A stretch of DNA of 51,117 nucleotides from Burkholderiaceae bacterium. GTDB taxonomy: Bacteria > Pseudomonadota > Gammaproteobacteria > Burkholderiales > WYBJ01. The notes under the pieces are model-generated. The model worked only from the letters and a program-made list of their open reading frames with translations, did not search any database and was not told the DNA's origin. Shown in pieces: positions 25,089 through 37,499 of the stretch. How positions within the stretch are numbered: the stretch's first letter is position 1; each line of letters opens with the position of its first letter. The stretch is from assembly GCA_011525945.1 (NCBI GenBank), contig WYBJ01000120.1:1-51117 (forward strand), given 5' to 3'. A program made the position numbers and the translations under genes.

Positions 25089-25883
25089 ATGAAGATTGCC
25101 ATTACAGGCAGCGGCGGGCGGATGGGCCGGGCATTGCTCGAGGCCGTCCTCGATGCACCGGATTTCACCTTGCACGCCGCGCTTGAAGCGCGCGGTCATC
25201 CGGCAGTGGGCAAGGACGCGGGAGAACTGGTCGGCTCGCCCTGCGGTGTTCGCGTCGCGGCTGACCTCGCCGCGATCGCCGGAAGCGATGTGCTGATCGA
25301 TTTCACCCGCCCCGAAGGAACGCTGGCTCACCTGGGCGCGTGCCGCACGCATGGCGTGAGGATGGTCATTGGCACCACCGGATTTTCCGCCGCCGAGCGT
25401 GCTGTCATCGGCAGGGGCGCGGGCGAGATCCCTATCGTGCTGGCGCCGAACATGAGCGTAGGGACCAACCTTGTCTTTCGCCTGATCGCGCAAGCCGCGC
25501 AGGTGCTCGGCGATGGCTACGACGTCGAGATCATCGAGGCGCACCATCGCCACAAGGTCGATGCGCCCTCTGGAACCGCGTTGAAGATGGGGGAAATCCT
25601 CGCCGCGACGCTCGGCCGCGATCTGGCAGCGTGCGCGGTCCACGGGCGCCACGGCGTTACCGGGGAGCGCGATCCGAAAACCATCGGCTTCGCTGCGATT
25701 CGGGGCGGGGACATCGTCGGCGACCATACGGTATTGTTCGCGGGCAGCGGTGAGCGGGTCGAGGTGAGCGTCAAGGCGTCCAGCCGGGCGACGTACGCGC
25801 AGGGTGCGCTGCGGGCCTCGCGCTGGCTGCACACGATGCCAGCCGGCCTGTTCGACATGCAGGACGTACTCGGGTTACGCTGA
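25089..25883 (+). CDS. dapB: 4-hydroxy-tetrahydrodipicolinate reductase
   Basis: The 264-residue enzyme catalyses the NAD(P)H-dependent reduction step of the lysine/diaminopimelate pathway, feeding peptidoglycan. The nucleotide-binding motif is [15 protein letters not shown] at the N-terminus. The catalytic and substrate region is [20 protein letters not shown], with the His-His pair and the Lys. APNMSVGTN and the C-terminal [11 protein letters not shown] are also typical. It begins 10 bases after bamE and is probably co-transcribed. carA lies about 160 bases downstream behind its own promoter. Confidence 0.97.
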   Translation: MKIAITGSGGRMGRALLEAVLDAPDFTLHAALEARGHPAVGKDAGELVGSPCGVRVAADLAAIAGSDVLIDFTRPEGTLAHLGACRTHGVRMVIGTTGFSAAERAVIGRGAGEIPIVLAPNMSVGTNLVFRLIAQAAQVLGDGYDVEIIEAHHRHKVDAPSGTALKMGEILAATLGRDLAACAVHGRHGVTGERDPKTIGFAAIRGGDIVGDHTVLFAGSGERVEVSVKASSRATYAQGALRASRWLHTMPAGLFDMQDVLGLR

Positions 25884-25944
25884 CACTTCCGTTCTGCCCG
25901 CTGAGCCGGGGATTGCGGCTTGCCCGCTTCGGGGACCATTCAGT

Positions 25945-25974
25945 TTGCCTGGCGTACGTAGCGTCGGCTATAAT
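25945..25974 (+). promoter_or_regulatory. Sigma-70 promoter of carAB
   Basis: TTGCCT at 25945-25950 is separated by 18 bases from a perfect TATAAT at 25969-25974. Transcription should start near 25981, about 64 bases before the carA GTG start. This is one of the best sigma-70 matches in the window. Confidence 0.7.
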
Positions 25975-25987
25975 TTCTTGAATTTCG

Positions 25988-26018
25988 AGCGGGATGGGCC
26001 AACGGCGCATCCCGCTTT
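25988..26018 (+). promoter_or_regulatory. Leader hairpin at the carA transcript 5' end
   Basis: AGCGGGATG (25988-25996) pairs perfectly over 9 bp with CATCCCGCT (26008-26016) around an 11-base loop; T bases occupy 26016-26018. The hairpin begins only about 7 bases into the predicted transcript. It could be an attenuator, an RNA-stabilising stem or a protein-binding site controlling pyrimidine/arginine supply genes. Confidence 0.5.
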
Positions 26019-26044
26019 GCACATCTGTCGCATCCGGAGCCCGC

Positions 26045-27220
26045 GTGTCGAAGCCTGCCATCCTCGCCCTCGCCGACGCAACGGTGTTTCGCGGCGAATC
26101 CATAGGCGCCGACGGAAGCACTTCCGGCGAGGTCGTCTTCAATACGGCAATCAGCGGTTACCAGGAAATCCTCACCGATCCGTCGTATTGCAACCAGATC
26201 GTCACTCTCACCTATCCGCATATCGGTAATACCGGTGTCAACGTCGAGGACGTTGAGGCGGCCCGCCCGCAGGTCGCCGGGCTGGTAATCCGCGAGCTGG
26301 CGCTTGCGCCCAGCAGTTGGCGCAAGCATCTCGCGCTCGACGAATACCTGCGCCAGTATGGCGTGGTCGGGATCGCGGGCATCGACACACGCAAGCTGAC
26401 CCGCATTCTGCGCGACAAGGGCGCGCAGGCGGGGTGTCTCATGGCGGGGCGCATCGACGAAGCCGAAGCGGTTGCCAAGGCGCGCGCCTTCCCCGGACTT
26501 GCCGGCATGGATCTCGCAAAAGTGGTGACTCGTGCCGAGCCGGGCGGCTGGGACGAGACCGAATGGCGGCTCGGATCCGGTTACGGGCGGCAGACCCGGG
26601 CGCGGCGCCGGGTTGTGGCGTTCGATTTCGGTGTCAAGCGCAATATTCTGCGCAAGCTTGCCGCGCGCGACTGCGAGGTGACGCAGGTGCCGGCGCAGAC
26701 GAGCGCCGCGGACGTGCTGGCGCTGGCGCCCGACGGGATCTTTCTGTCGAGCGGACCAGGCGATCCCGAGCCTTGCGATTACGCGATCAAGACGATCCGG
26801 GAGCTGCTCGACATGCGCATACCGGTGTTCGGCATCTGCCTGGGCCATCAGCTCATGGGGCTCGCGGCGGGCGGGCGCACGCGCAAGATGAAGTTCGGCC
26901 ATCACGGCGCCAACCATCCCGTACTGGACCTCGATACCCGGCGGGTGTTGATCACGAGCCAGAATCACGGCTTCGAAGTGGCGGCCGACACGCTGCCCGC
27001 GAACACGCGCATCACGCACGTGTCGCTGTTCGATGGCAGCCTGCAGGGTTTCGCATTCACCGATAGACCGGCGTTCTGTTTCCAGGGCCACCCGGAAGCA
27101 AGCCCGGGCCCGCACGACGTCGATTATCTGTTCGATCGTTTTTTGACGGCCATGGACGAGAGAGTGAAAAGTGAAGGTTCGTGGCCGCGATCCACTACGG
27201 AGCGAAGGAGTGAAAAGTGA
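26045..27220 (+). CDS. carA: Carbamoyl-phosphate synthase small (glutaminase) subunit
   Basis: The product is 391 residues from GTG 26045, which is preceded by CCGGAG and gives the usual start [16 protein letters not shown]. It hydrolyses glutamine and passes ammonia to CarB for carbamoyl phosphate (arginine and pyrimidines). The N-terminal CarA domain includes [17 protein letters not shown]; the class I amidotransferase domain has the nucleophile in [11 protein letters not shown] and the His/Glu pair in [13 protein letters not shown]. The normal end is near [11 protein letters not shown]. The last 20 residues and the stop codon are encoded by the heptamer element inserted before carB, so the tail is a repeat-derived addition. 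Confidence 0.96.
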   Translation: MSKPAILALADATVFRGESIGADGSTSGEVVFNTAISGYQEILTDPSYCNQIVTLTYPHIGNTGVNVEDVEAARPQVAGLVIRELALAPSSWRKHLALDEYLRQYGVVGIAGIDTRKLTRILRDKGAQAGCLMAGRIDEAEAVAKARAFPGLAGMDLAKVVTRAEPGGWDETEWRLGSGYGRQTRARRRVVAFDFGVKRNILRKLAARDCEVTQVPAQTSAADVLALAPDGIFLSSGPGDPEPCDYAIKTIRELLDMRIPVFGICLGHQLMGLAAGGRTRKMKFGHHGANHPVLDLDTRRVLITSQNHGFEVAADTLPANTRITHVSLFDGSLQGFAFTDRPAFCFQGHPEASPGPHDVDYLFDRFLTAMDERVKSEGSWPRSTTERRSEK

Positions 27221-27230
27221 AGGGTGACGC
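27164..27230 (+). repeat. Heptamer arrays at the carA 3' end (left arm of gene-less element)
   Basis: Two clusters of the same 7-base units: GTGAAAA-GTGAAGG at 27164-27177 and GTGAAAA-GTGAAGG-GTGACGC at 27210-27230, separated by 32 bases. They are in the carA reading frame region and supply its last codons and stop (TGA 27218-27220). The second cluster is inverted relative to 27298-27332. Confidence 0.8.
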
Positions 27231-27297
27231 GCGCGTACACGGACGCCCTGGTTTGATTCGCATGCACTTCGCAAGACGCAGTAATGGCGCGGTGGTC

Positions 27298-27332
27298 GTT
27301 TCACTCTTCACTTTTCACGCTTCACTCCTCAT
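27298..27332 (-). repeat. Inverted heptamer array before carB (right arm of gene-less element)
   Basis: Plus-strand units GTTTCAC, TCTTCAC, TTTTCAC, GCTTCAC and TCCTCAT follow each other with period 7. Read on the minus strand they contain the core GTGAAAAGTGAAGAGTGA, identical to the dnaJ-side array at 16074-16091 and one base different from 27210-27227. About 70 bases without a gene lie between the two arms. Confidence 0.8.
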
Positions 27333-27361
27333 CTTCCGACCTAACCCATGCACCTGACCCA

Positions 27362-30603
<3,242 letters not shown>

Positions 30604-30607
<4 letters not shown>

Positions 30608-31080
30608 GGCGTACCCCGCTTACCATCCACGGGGCCGAGCAGCTCAGGGGAGAGCTGCAGCGGCTGAAGACGGTTGAACGTCCGGCGGTCATCAACGCGA
30701 TCGCCGAGGCGCGCTCACACGGCGACTTGTCGGAGAACGCCGAATATGATGCTGCCAAGGAGCGTCAGGGTTTCATCGAAGCGCGCATCGCCGAAGTCGA
30801 AGCCAAGCTCGCCCATGCGCAGGTGATCGACCCGAGCCTGCTCGATGCCGACGGACGCTGCGTATTCGGCGCGACCATCGAGCTCGAAGACACGGACGCG
30901 CGGCAGGTCATGAGCTACCAGATCGTCGGCGAGGACGAGGCGGATCTGAAGCAGGGGAAGATCTCGATCAGTTCGCCGATCGCGCGTGCGCTGATCGGCA
31001 AATACGCCGGCGACGTGGTCGAGGTCAACGCACCGGGCGGGACGCGCGAATACGAAATACTCGAAGTCAAGTACGTCTAG
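30604..31080 (+). CDS. greA: Transcription elongation factor GreA
   Basis: The 158-residue protein has the N-terminal antiparallel coiled coil ([40 protein letters not shown]) with the acidic tip Asp/Glu residues ([10 protein letters not shown]) that reach the RNA polymerase active centre, and a C-terminal FKBP-like domain ([31 protein letters not shown]). It stimulates cleavage of backtracked RNA. Its ATG overlaps the carB stop, indicating translational coupling. It converges on yhbY with 17 bases between stops. Confidence 0.97.
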
Positions 31081-31097
31081 ATGGCGGGTCGTTGGCG

Positions 31098-31622
31098 TCA
31101 GCGCGTCCGCCCGGGGACGCGACGCTTCGTTCGTGCGGGTGCCCTGCGTGAGCGGGGCGACGGATCCGCCTGCCGCGCCGACACAGCGGATCGCGCGCGC
31201 TTTTCCGGCGGTCTCTTGCGGGCGTCTCGGACGCGCTTTGCTCGTATTTGCGGCAACGACGCCGCGGGTTGCGCGGGCCGCGTCTGGGGCCGAAAGGCGA
31301 TGAGCATCTTGCCGATGGCTTGCACCGGTACTGCGCCGAGCTGCCGGCAAAGTGCTTGCAGCAGGCGAGCGCGCTCATTGCGGTCGTCGATTGCGGCGTG
31401 GACTTTGATCAGCTCGTGGGCCGTGAGCGCGCGATCGAGCTCGCGCAAGACGCCGTCGGTGAGGGCGGACGAAGCGATCCACACGACCGGTTTCAGTGCG
31501 TGCGCCCGTGCGCGCAAGCCATACCGGCTTTTCGCCGTGAGCGACTCGGGGATGACAGGCGGCGCCGCCGGCGCGGGGGCAGGCCGGGGCACTAGCGCGC
31601 GAGACGTCGTCGTTTTCGTCAT
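31098..31622 (-). CDS. yhbY: YhbY family CRM-domain RNA-binding protein with long tails
   Basis: The CRM core is at about residues 27-112: LTAKSRYGLRARAHALKPVV, SALTDGVLRELDRALTAHEL, VQAIGKMLIAFRP. YhbY binds pre-50S ribosomes and helps assembly. Usual members are about 95-100 residues; this one is 174, with a Pro/Ala-rich N-terminus and a 60-residue Arg/Lys-rich C-terminal tail (RARSAVSARQADPSPRSRRA), probably for extra RNA contact. It is divergent from rlmE with 20 bases between starts, a conserved pairing of two ribosome-assembly genes. Confidence 0.88.
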   Translation of the reverse strand: MTKTTTSRALVPRPAPAPAAPPVIPESLTAKSRYGLRARAHALKPVVWIASSALTDGVLRELDRALTAHELIKVHAAIDDRNERARLLQALCRQLGAVPVQAIGKMLIAFRPQTRPAQPAASLPQIRAKRVRDARKRPPEKRARSAVSARQADPSPRSRRAPARTKRRVPGRTR

Positions 31623-31642
31623 GAACGCATTCTAAGCCACGT

Positions 31643-32299
31643 ATGCCGCGCTCGAAGACGCGCAGTGCCTGGATGCGCCGGCATCTGCGCGACCCCTATG
31701 TGAAGCAGGCGGTGCGCCGCGGCTACCGCTCGCGGGCGGCGTTCAAGCTCGCGGAGTTGGACGAGCGCGAGCGCCTTATCCGTCCCGGTATGCGCATCGT
31801 CGATCTGGGCGCGGCGCCGGGCGGCTGGTCGCAGTTGGCGGCGCAAAAAACCCGGCCCGGCGGGTGTGTGGTCGCGGTCGATGTCCAATTCATGGAGGCG
31901 ACGGCCGGTGTGACGTTCATTCGCGGCGATGCGCGCGACCCCGCCGTGCACGCAGCAGTCGAAAAAGCGCTGCGTGACGGGCGGGCAGACCTTGTTCTGA
32001 GCGACATGTCCCCCAATCTCACAGGGGTGAGGCCGGTGGATGAGGCGCGTTCGCAGGAGCTGGCGTTGATTGCGCTAGCGACCGCCCGCAGGCTGCTGCA
32101 ACCCGGCGGAGGGCTGCTGGTCAAAGTCTTTCATGGTTCTGGGCTGGATGCCGTTATCCGGCAGATGCAGGGAGCGTTCGCACAAGTCGGCATCCGCAAG
32201 CCGCCGGCATCGCGCAGCGACTCCAGGGAAGCGTACGCGGTGTGCAAAGGCTTGCTGGTTGAGGATAGAATCGATCGAGTCTTCGATCGATCCGCTTAG
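31643..32299 (+). CDS. rlmE: 23S rRNA (uridine-2'-O) methyltransferase RlmE
   Basis: The 218-residue protein (FtsJ/RrmJ) methylates U2552 of 23S rRNA using S-adenosylmethionine. The SAM site is IVDLGAAPGGWSQLAAQKT. The catalytic K-D-K-E tetrad falls in RAAFKLAEL (Lys35), LVLSDMSPNLTG, GLLVKVFHG and SDSREAYAVCKG. Substrate-binding basic residues lie in the N-terminus (WMRRHLRDPYVKQAVRRGYR). It is followed after 9 bases by ftsH in the same direction, an operon also found in E. coli (rrmJ-ftsH). Confidence 0.96.
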   Translation: MPRSKTRSAWMRRHLRDPYVKQAVRRGYRSRAAFKLAELDERERLIRPGMRIVDLGAAPGGWSQLAAQKTRPGGCVVAVDVQFMEATAGVTFIRGDARDPAVHAAVEKALRDGRADLVLSDMSPNLTGVRPVDEARSQELALIALATARRLLQPGGGLLVKVFHGSGLDAVIRQMQGAFAQVGIRKPPASRSDSREAYAVCKGLLVEDRIDRVFDRSA

Positions 32300-32308
32300 G
32301 ACTGCATT

Positions 32309-34201
32309 TTGAACAACTTGGTCAAGAACATAGCGATCTGGCTCGTCATCGCGCTGGTGTTGATGACGGTGTTCAATCAGTTCAGCACGCGGCAGGCCAC
32401 GCAGAAGGCGATGGAGTATTCCCAGTTCATCGAGGAGGTGAAGCAGGGGCAGATCGCCAAGGTCACCATCGAAGGCCGCGTGCTCAAGGGCATCAAGCGC
32501 AGTGGCGAGCGCTTTACCACCTATTCTCCGTCCGATCCCTGGCTGGTCAGCGACCTCCTCAAGGCTGGCGTCATCATCGAAGCCAAACCCGAGGAAGAGC
32601 CGTCGTTGCTCATGAACATTTTCGTTTCCTGGTTCCCGATGCTGCTGCTGATCGGGGTGTGGATTTTCTTCATGCGCCAGATGCAAGGCGGCGGTCGCGG
32701 CGGCGCCTTCTCCTTCGGCAAGAGCCGGGCGCGTATGCTGGACGAGAGCAACAACACCGTGACGTTCGCCGACGTCGCCGGCTGTGAGGAGGCGAAGGAA
32801 GAGGTCGCCGAGTTGGTCGAGTTCCTGCGCGATCCGGGCAAATTCCAGAAGCTCGGTGGACGTATTCCGCGCGGCGTGCTCATGGTGGGCAGCCCCGGCA
32901 CCGGCAAGACTTTGCTGGCGAAAGCGATCGCGGGCGAGGCCAAGGTTCCGTTTTTCAGCATCTCGGGCTCGGATTTCGTTGAGATGTTCGTCGGTGTGGG
33001 TGCCGCGCGCGTACGCGACATGTTCGAGCAGGCGAAGAAGCACGCGCCCTGCATCGTATTCATCGATGAGATCGATGCCGTCGGCCGCCAGCGCGGCGCG
33101 GGCTTGGGCGGCGGCAACGACGAGCGCGAGCAGACATTGAACCAGTTACTGGTCGAAATGGACGGTTTCGAGGGCAGCGCGGGCGTTATCGTGATAGCAG
33201 CCACCAACCGCCCCGATGTGCTCGATCCGGCGCTGCTGCGCCCCGGCCGCTTCGACCGGCAGGTGGTCGTGCCATTGCCCGACATCCGCGGGCGTGAGCA
33301 GATCCTGGTGGTGCATATGCGCAAGGTTCCGGTCGGACCGGACGTGAAGGCCGATATCATCGCGCGCGGCACGCCGGGCTTCTCGGGGGCCGATCTCGCC
33401 AACCTGGTGAACGAGGCGGCGCTGTTCGCGGCGCGTGCCAACAAGCGTCTGGTGGACATGCAGGACTTCGAGCGCGCCAAGGACAAGATCCTGATGGGCG
33501 CGGAGCGAAAGTCGATCGTGATGCCGGAGCACGAGCGACGCAATACCGCCTACCACGAGTCGGGCCACGCGGTCGTGGCGAAACTGCTGACCAAGACCGA
33601 TCCGGTGCACAAGGTTACGATCATCCCGCGCGGCCGCGCGCTCGGCGTGACCATGCAGTTGCCGCAGGAGGACCGTTATAGCCTCGATCGCGAGCATCTG
33701 CTGCAGAACATCGCCGTGCTGTTCGGCGGGCGCATCGCCGAGGAAGTGTTCATGTCGCAGATGACTACGGGTGCGAGTAACGACTTCGAGCGCGCAACCG
33801 ATCTTGCGCGGCGCATGGTTACGCAATGGGGCATGAGCGACTCCATGGGACCGATGGTGTACGGCGAAAACGAGGGTGAAGTATTCCTCGGGCGCAGCAT
33901 CACCACGCACAAGAACGTCTCGGAAACGACCATGCAGAAGGTCGACGCCGAGATCCGCCGCATCGTCGATCAGCAATACGGGCTTGCGCGCCGACTGATC
34001 GAGGAGAATCGGGATAAGGTCGAGACGATGGCCAGAGCGTTGCTCGAATGGGAGACGATCGATTCCGACCAGATCGAGGACATCATGAGCGGACGTCCGC
34101 CGCGACCGCCCAAACCTTCCTCGTCGCCACCCGCGACGCCGCCTCAGGAGGGCACGCAGACTCCTGCGACCGCGGGCGACACCACCGCTCAGGGCGCCTG
34201 A
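32309..34201 (+). CDS. ftsH: ATP-dependent zinc metalloprotease FtsH
   Basis: The 630-residue membrane protease uses a TTG start (32309) with AGGA upstream, giving [20 protein letters not shown] as the first membrane helix; the second is at about 102-122. The AAA domain has Walker A G194-SPGTGK-T201, Walker [10 protein letters not shown] and an arginine-finger region (RPGRFDRQV). The zinc protease motif is H416-ESGH-420. It degrades misfolded membrane proteins and regulatory targets such as sigma-32, which links it to the heat-shock block upstream. The C-terminus is Pro/Ser/Thr-rich. Confidence 0.98.
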   Translation: MNNLVKNIAIWLVIALVLMTVFNQFSTRQATQKAMEYSQFIEEVKQGQIAKVTIEGRVLKGIKRSGERFTTYSPSDPWLVSDLLKAGVIIEAKPEEEPSLLMNIFVSWFPMLLLIGVWIFFMRQMQGGGRGGAFSFGKSRARMLDESNNTVTFADVAGCEEAKEEVAELVEFLRDPGKFQKLGGRIPRGVLMVGSPGTGKTLLAKAIAGEAKVPFFSISGSDFVEMFVGVGAARVRDMFEQAKKHAPCIVFIDEIDAVGRQRGAGLGGGNDEREQTLNQLLVEMDGFEGSAGVIVIAATNRPDVLDPALLRPGRFDRQVVVPLPDIRGREQILVVHMRKVPVGPDVKADIIARGTPGFSGADLANLVNEAALFAARANKRLVDMQDFERAKDKILMGAERKSIVMPEHERRNTAYHESGHAVVAKLLTKTDPVHKVTIIPRGRALGVTMQLPQEDRYSLDREHLLQNIAVLFGGRIAEEVFMSQMTTGASNDFERATDLARRMVTQWGMSDSMGPMVYGENEGEVFLGRSITTHKNVSETTMQKVDAEIRRIVDQQYGLARRLIEENRDKVETMARALLEWETIDSDQIEDIMSGRPPRPPKPSSSPPATPPQEGTQTPATAGDTTAQGA

Positions 34202-34236
34202 ACGGCGGGCGCTTCGCTCTGGCGGCGGCTGGCGCA

Positions 34237-35097
34237 ATGACCGGGGTCGCCGCGCAAACGCCGTGCATCCTGCACTGCGGGCGTTTCGCGCTTTCACTCA
34301 CGCGCCCGCTCATCATGGGCATCGTCAACGTCACGCCCGATTCATTCTCCGACGCGGGCACCCATTCCGACCCCGCAGCCGCTATTGCGCATGCCTTGGA
34401 GCTGGTGCGCGAGGGCGCGGCGATCCTCGACATCGGCGGCGAATCGACCCGCCCGGGCGCTACTGGCGTGTCGGCGGCGGATGAGATCGCACGCGTGCTG
34501 CCCGTTGTGTGCGCATTGTCCGGCGCCGGCGTGGCGTTGTCGGTGGATACCTGCAAGACCGAGGTCATGCGCGCGGTGCTCGCGCATGGCGCCGATATGA
34601 TCAACGACGTGAATGCCTTTCGTGCCCCCGGTGCGCTCGAGGTCGTGGCGCCTTCGAACGCTGGAATCTGCATCATGCACATGCAGGGCGAACCGCGCAC
34701 GATGCAACTCGCGCCACGCTATGAGGATGTGTCGAGCGAGGTGGCGGACTTCCTGCGCGTTCGCGCGCACGCCGCCGAACACGCCGGCATCGCCCGCAGC
34801 CGGATCGTTGTCGACCCGGGATTCGGTTTCGGCAAGACCGTGCAGCACAATCTCGAGCTGCTGCGTCGCCTCGGTGAGCTCGCAGGACTGGGTTATCCGG
34901 TGTTGGCCGGCCTGTCGCGCAAGTCCACATTGGGAGCGATCACCGGCCGCCCAGTCGGCGAGCGGATCTACGCGAGCGTCGCGGCCGCTTTGCTGGCCGT
35001 TGCGAACGGGGCTAGAATCGTGCGTGTTCACGACGTTGCCGCTACGCGCGACGCGCTCGCGGTGCTCGGCGCGCTACGTGCGAGCACGTGGCCCTAG
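34237..35097 (+). CDS. folP: Dihydropteroate synthase
   Basis: From ATG 34237 the product is 286 residues. It condenses p-aminobenzoate with hydroxymethyl-dihydropterin diphosphate in folate synthesis and is the sulfonamide target. Family signatures are IMGIVNVTPDSFSDAGTHSD, ILDIGGESTRPGATGVS, VDTCKTEVMRAVL, INDVNAF, VDPGFGFGKTVQHNLELLRR and AGLSRKSTLGAITGR. The gene starts 35 bases after ftsH and lies 81 bases before glmM, an order shared by many proteobacteria. Confidence 0.96.
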   Translation: MTGVAAQTPCILHCGRFALSLTRPLIMGIVNVTPDSFSDAGTHSDPAAAIAHALELVREGAAILDIGGESTRPGATGVSAADEIARVLPVVCALSGAGVALSVDTCKTEVMRAVLAHGADMINDVNAFRAPGALEVVAPSNAGICIMHMQGEPRTMQLAPRYEDVSSEVADFLRVRAHAAEHAGIARSRIVVDPGFGFGKTVQHNLELLRRLGELAGLGYPVLAGLSRKSTLGAITGRPVGERIYASVAAALLAVANGARIVRVHDVAATRDALAVLGALRASTWP

Positions 35098-35178
35098 CGG
35101 CCCGATTCAGGATACCAATCCGCAAGGTTTTCGCGCGACTAGCCGTATTTGGCCCTGTCGCTCAATCCGGAACTCGAC

Positions 35179-36537
35179 ATGACCAGAAAATATTTCGGCA
35201 CCGACGGCATACGCGGCCGGGTGGGCGAAATGCCCATCACGCCGGATTTCGTCATGCGCCTGGGGTTTGCGGCCGGCAAGGTGCTTGCCAGCGCCGACTT
35301 GCATCTGTCTCAGGGTGAGCGCCCGGCAGTCCTCATCGGTAAGGACACTCGCATATCCGGCTACATGCTCGAGTCGGCATTGCAAGCTGGCCTGTCGGCC
35401 GCTGGCGTCGACAGCCTGTTGACCGGCCCGATGCCCACGCCCGCAGTGGCGTATCTGACGCGTGCCCTGCGGCTGCAGGCAGGCATCGTCATCAGCGCGT
35501 CGCACAATCCGTTCGAGGACAACGGCATCAAGTTCTTCTCCTCCGACGGCAACAAGCTGCCGGATGCGACCGAGGAGCTGATCGAGGCGGGTATCGACCA
35601 GCCGCTGACCCCCAAGCCTTCCGCCCAGCTCGGCAAAGCGAGCCGCGTGCGTGATGCCGACGGGCGCTACATCGAGTTCTGCAAGAGCACGTTTCCGAGC
35701 GAGCTCGACCTGCGCGGCTTGCGCGTGGTCGTCGATTGCGCGCATGGCGCCACTTACCACATCGCTCCGCACGTCTTGCACGAGCTCGGCGCCGAGGTGG
35801 TCTCCGTCGGCAACGAGCCCGATGGGCTCAATATCAACGATAAGTGCGGAGCGACGCAGCCGGCGATGCTGCGTGCAGCGGTGCGCCAGCACCGCGCCGA
35901 TCTCGGCATTGCGCTCGACGGCGACGGCGACCGGCTGGTCATGCTCGACCACGAGGGCCGGATATACGATGGCGATGAGCTCCTGTATGTGATTGCCCGC
36001 CATCGGCAGGCGAGCGGAACGCTCAAGGGCGGGGTCGTCGGCACGGTCATGACCAATCTGGCGCTCGAGAATGCGCTCAACGGCATGGGAGTGGAATTTG
36101 CGCGCGCCGCTGTGGGCGATCGGTACGTGCTCGAGCAACTGATTGCCAAGCGCTGGCAGCTCGGCGGAGAGGGCTCCGGGCACATCGTCTGTCTGGACAA
36201 ACACACCACGGGCGACGGGATCGTCTCGGCCCTGCAGGTGCTACACGCATTGCGACGAAACGCGCAGACCCTCGCGCAGGCGGCAGCGGGCCTCACGCTT
36301 TACCCGCAAGTGCTGGTCAACGTGCGCGTCGAGCGCAAATTCGACTGCCATGCGAATCCGGCGGTGGCGAAAGCGGTGTCGTCGGCCGAATCGAAGCTGG
36401 GCTCGCATGGGCGGGTGTTGCTGCGACCCTCGGGAACGGAACCCGTTATCCGGGTCATGGTGGAGGGCGAGCCTCGCCATCAGGTGGAGGAGCTTGCGAA
36501 CGATATCGCCGATTGCGTGCGCAAGGCTGCGGCGTGA
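35179..36537 (+). CDS. glmM: Phosphoglucosamine mutase
   Basis: The 452-residue enzyme converts glucosamine-6-phosphate to glucosamine-1-phosphate for UDP-GlcNAc and cell-wall synthesis. The start is ATG 35179 ([17 protein letters not shown]). The active-site phosphoserine is S108 in [15 protein letters not shown], the Mg2+ loop is [10 protein letters not shown], the sugar-specificity loop is GEGSGHIV, and the phosphate-binding site is [12 protein letters not shown]. Length and motifs are normal. The following 170-base gap holds a degenerate heptamer repeat and the tpiA promoter. Confidence 0.97.
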   Translation: MTRKYFGTDGIRGRVGEMPITPDFVMRLGFAAGKVLASADLHLSQGERPAVLIGKDTRISGYMLESALQAGLSAAGVDSLLTGPMPTPAVAYLTRALRLQAGIVISASHNPFEDNGIKFFSSDGNKLPDATEELIEAGIDQPLTPKPSAQLGKASRVRDADGRYIEFCKSTFPSELDLRGLRVVVDCAHGATYHIAPHVLHELGAEVVSVGNEPDGLNINDKCGATQPAMLRAAVRQHRADLGIALDGDGDRLVMLDHEGRIYDGDELLYVIARHRQASGTLKGGVVGTVMTNLALENALNGMGVEFARAAVGDRYVLEQLIAKRWQLGGEGSGHIVCLDKHTTGDGIVSALQVLHALRRNAQTLAQAAAGLTLYPQVLVNVRVERKFDCHANPAVAKAVSSAESKLGSHGRVLLRPSGTEPVIRVMVEGEPRHQVEELANDIADCVRKAAA

Positions 36538-36563
36538 AGGAGCCCGCGGGCGCGCGGTCATGA

Positions 36564-36650
36564 ATTGAAGGTGAAGGATGAACGCGTTCCAACGCGCAAG
36601 CAGCGCTCAGCTCGCACGCGTGACTCCTCATCCTCACACTCGCGTCATCG
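36564..36650. repeat. Degenerate inverted heptamer-like repeat, glmM-tpiA gap
   Basis: ATTGAAG, GTGAAGG and ATGAACG run in register at 36564-36584. About 45 bases on, CTCATCCTCAC (near 36627-36637) is nearly the reverse complement of GTGAAGGATGA. The arrangement recalls the better-preserved arrays at 16074 and 27164 but has decayed too far for certainty. Confidence 0.35.
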
Positions 36651-36660
36651 TCTCGACAAA

Positions 36661-36690
36661 TTGACCCGTAGCGAAGCAAAGCGGTAACAT
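36661..36690 (+). promoter_or_regulatory. Sigma-70 promoter of tpiA
   Basis: TTGACC (36661-36666), an 18-base spacer and TAACAT (36685-36690) form a good sigma-70 site. The predicted transcript would begin near 36697, giving a short leader to tpiA and possibly reading on into secG, the tRNA and the nuo genes. Confidence 0.65.
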
Positions 36691-36718
36691 TCGACAGTTT
36701 AAATTGCTGATGTCCGAG

Positions 36719-37480
36719 ATGCGCAGAAAGCTCGTTGTCGGCAACTGGAAGATGCATGGCAGCTTGACCGAGAACGAGGCTCTGCTCGGCGCCCTCAAGG
36801 CAGGTCTGGCTTCAGCGCATGGATTTCAGGGTGCCGTTTGTGTTCCGTTTCCGTATCTGGCGCAAGCGCAAGCCCTGCTCACGGGCAGCCGCATCTCTTG
36901 GGGCGCGCAGGACGTAAGCGAACGGGCAAAAGGCGCGTATACCGGAGAAGTCTGCGGCGCCATGTTGAAAGACTTCGGCTGTCACTACGTCATCGTCGGT
37001 CACTCGGAGCGGCGCACGCTGCATGGCGAGGACAATGCGCTGGTCGCGCGCAAGATGCGCGCCGCGCAGGCGCAGGGGTTGTTGCCTATCGTTTGTGTCG
37101 GCGAGACGCTCGCGCAACGTAGCAGCGGCGCGACTGAGGCGGTGGTGTGCGAGCAGTTGGACGCCGTGATCGCGCCGGCCGGGGTGCAGTCGTTGGCGCA
37201 GGCGGTGGTGGCGTATGAGCCGGTGTGGGCGATCGGCACCGGCAAGACCGCGACACCGGATGAGGCGCAGTCTGTGCATGCGGTCATTCGCGCACGCATC
37301 GCGGTGATTGATGCGAACGTTGCCGCTGGTCTGCAAATTCTCTATGGCGGCAGCGTCAAAGGAAGCAATGCAATGGCGCTGTTCAAGATGCCGGACATCG
37401 ACGGTGCGCTGGTGGGCGGCGCCGCACTTGACGCGACGGAGTTTCTGGCGATTTGCCAGGCAGCGGGCGCTTCGCACTAG
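36719..37480 (+). CDS. tpiA: Triosephosphate isomerase
   Basis: The product is about 253 residues. It interconverts dihydroxyacetone phosphate and glyceraldehyde-3-phosphate in glycolysis and gluconeogenesis. It shows the N-terminal RKLVVGNWKMHGSL with substrate Lys, IVGHSERR with the electrophilic His, the catalytic Glu loop VVAYEPVWAIGTGKTATPDE, and phosphate-binding LYGGSVKGSNA and GALVGGAALD. Starts at ATG 36719 and ATG 36710 are both possible; 36719 gives the common family start. secG follows after 19 bases. Confidence 0.95.
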   Translation: MRRKLVVGNWKMHGSLTENEALLGALKAGLASAHGFQGAVCVPFPYLAQAQALLTGSRISWGAQDVSERAKGAYTGEVCGAMLKDFGCHYVIVGHSERRTLHGEDNALVARKMRAAQAQGLLPIVCVGETLAQRSSGATEAVVCEQLDAVIAPAGVQSLAQAVVAYEPVWAIGTGKTATPDEAQSVHAVIRARIAVIDANVAAGLQILYGGSVKGSNAMALFKMPDIDGALVGGAALDATEFLAICQAAGASH

Positions 37481-37499
37481 CCGCTGAACGGAAGGGACG

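Noticed and set aside
27284..27361. Extended carB start with a 26-residue leader
   Set aside because: The leader is encoded by the inverted heptamer array (Ser/Phe/His/Leu-rich); the family N-terminus begins at ATG 27362.
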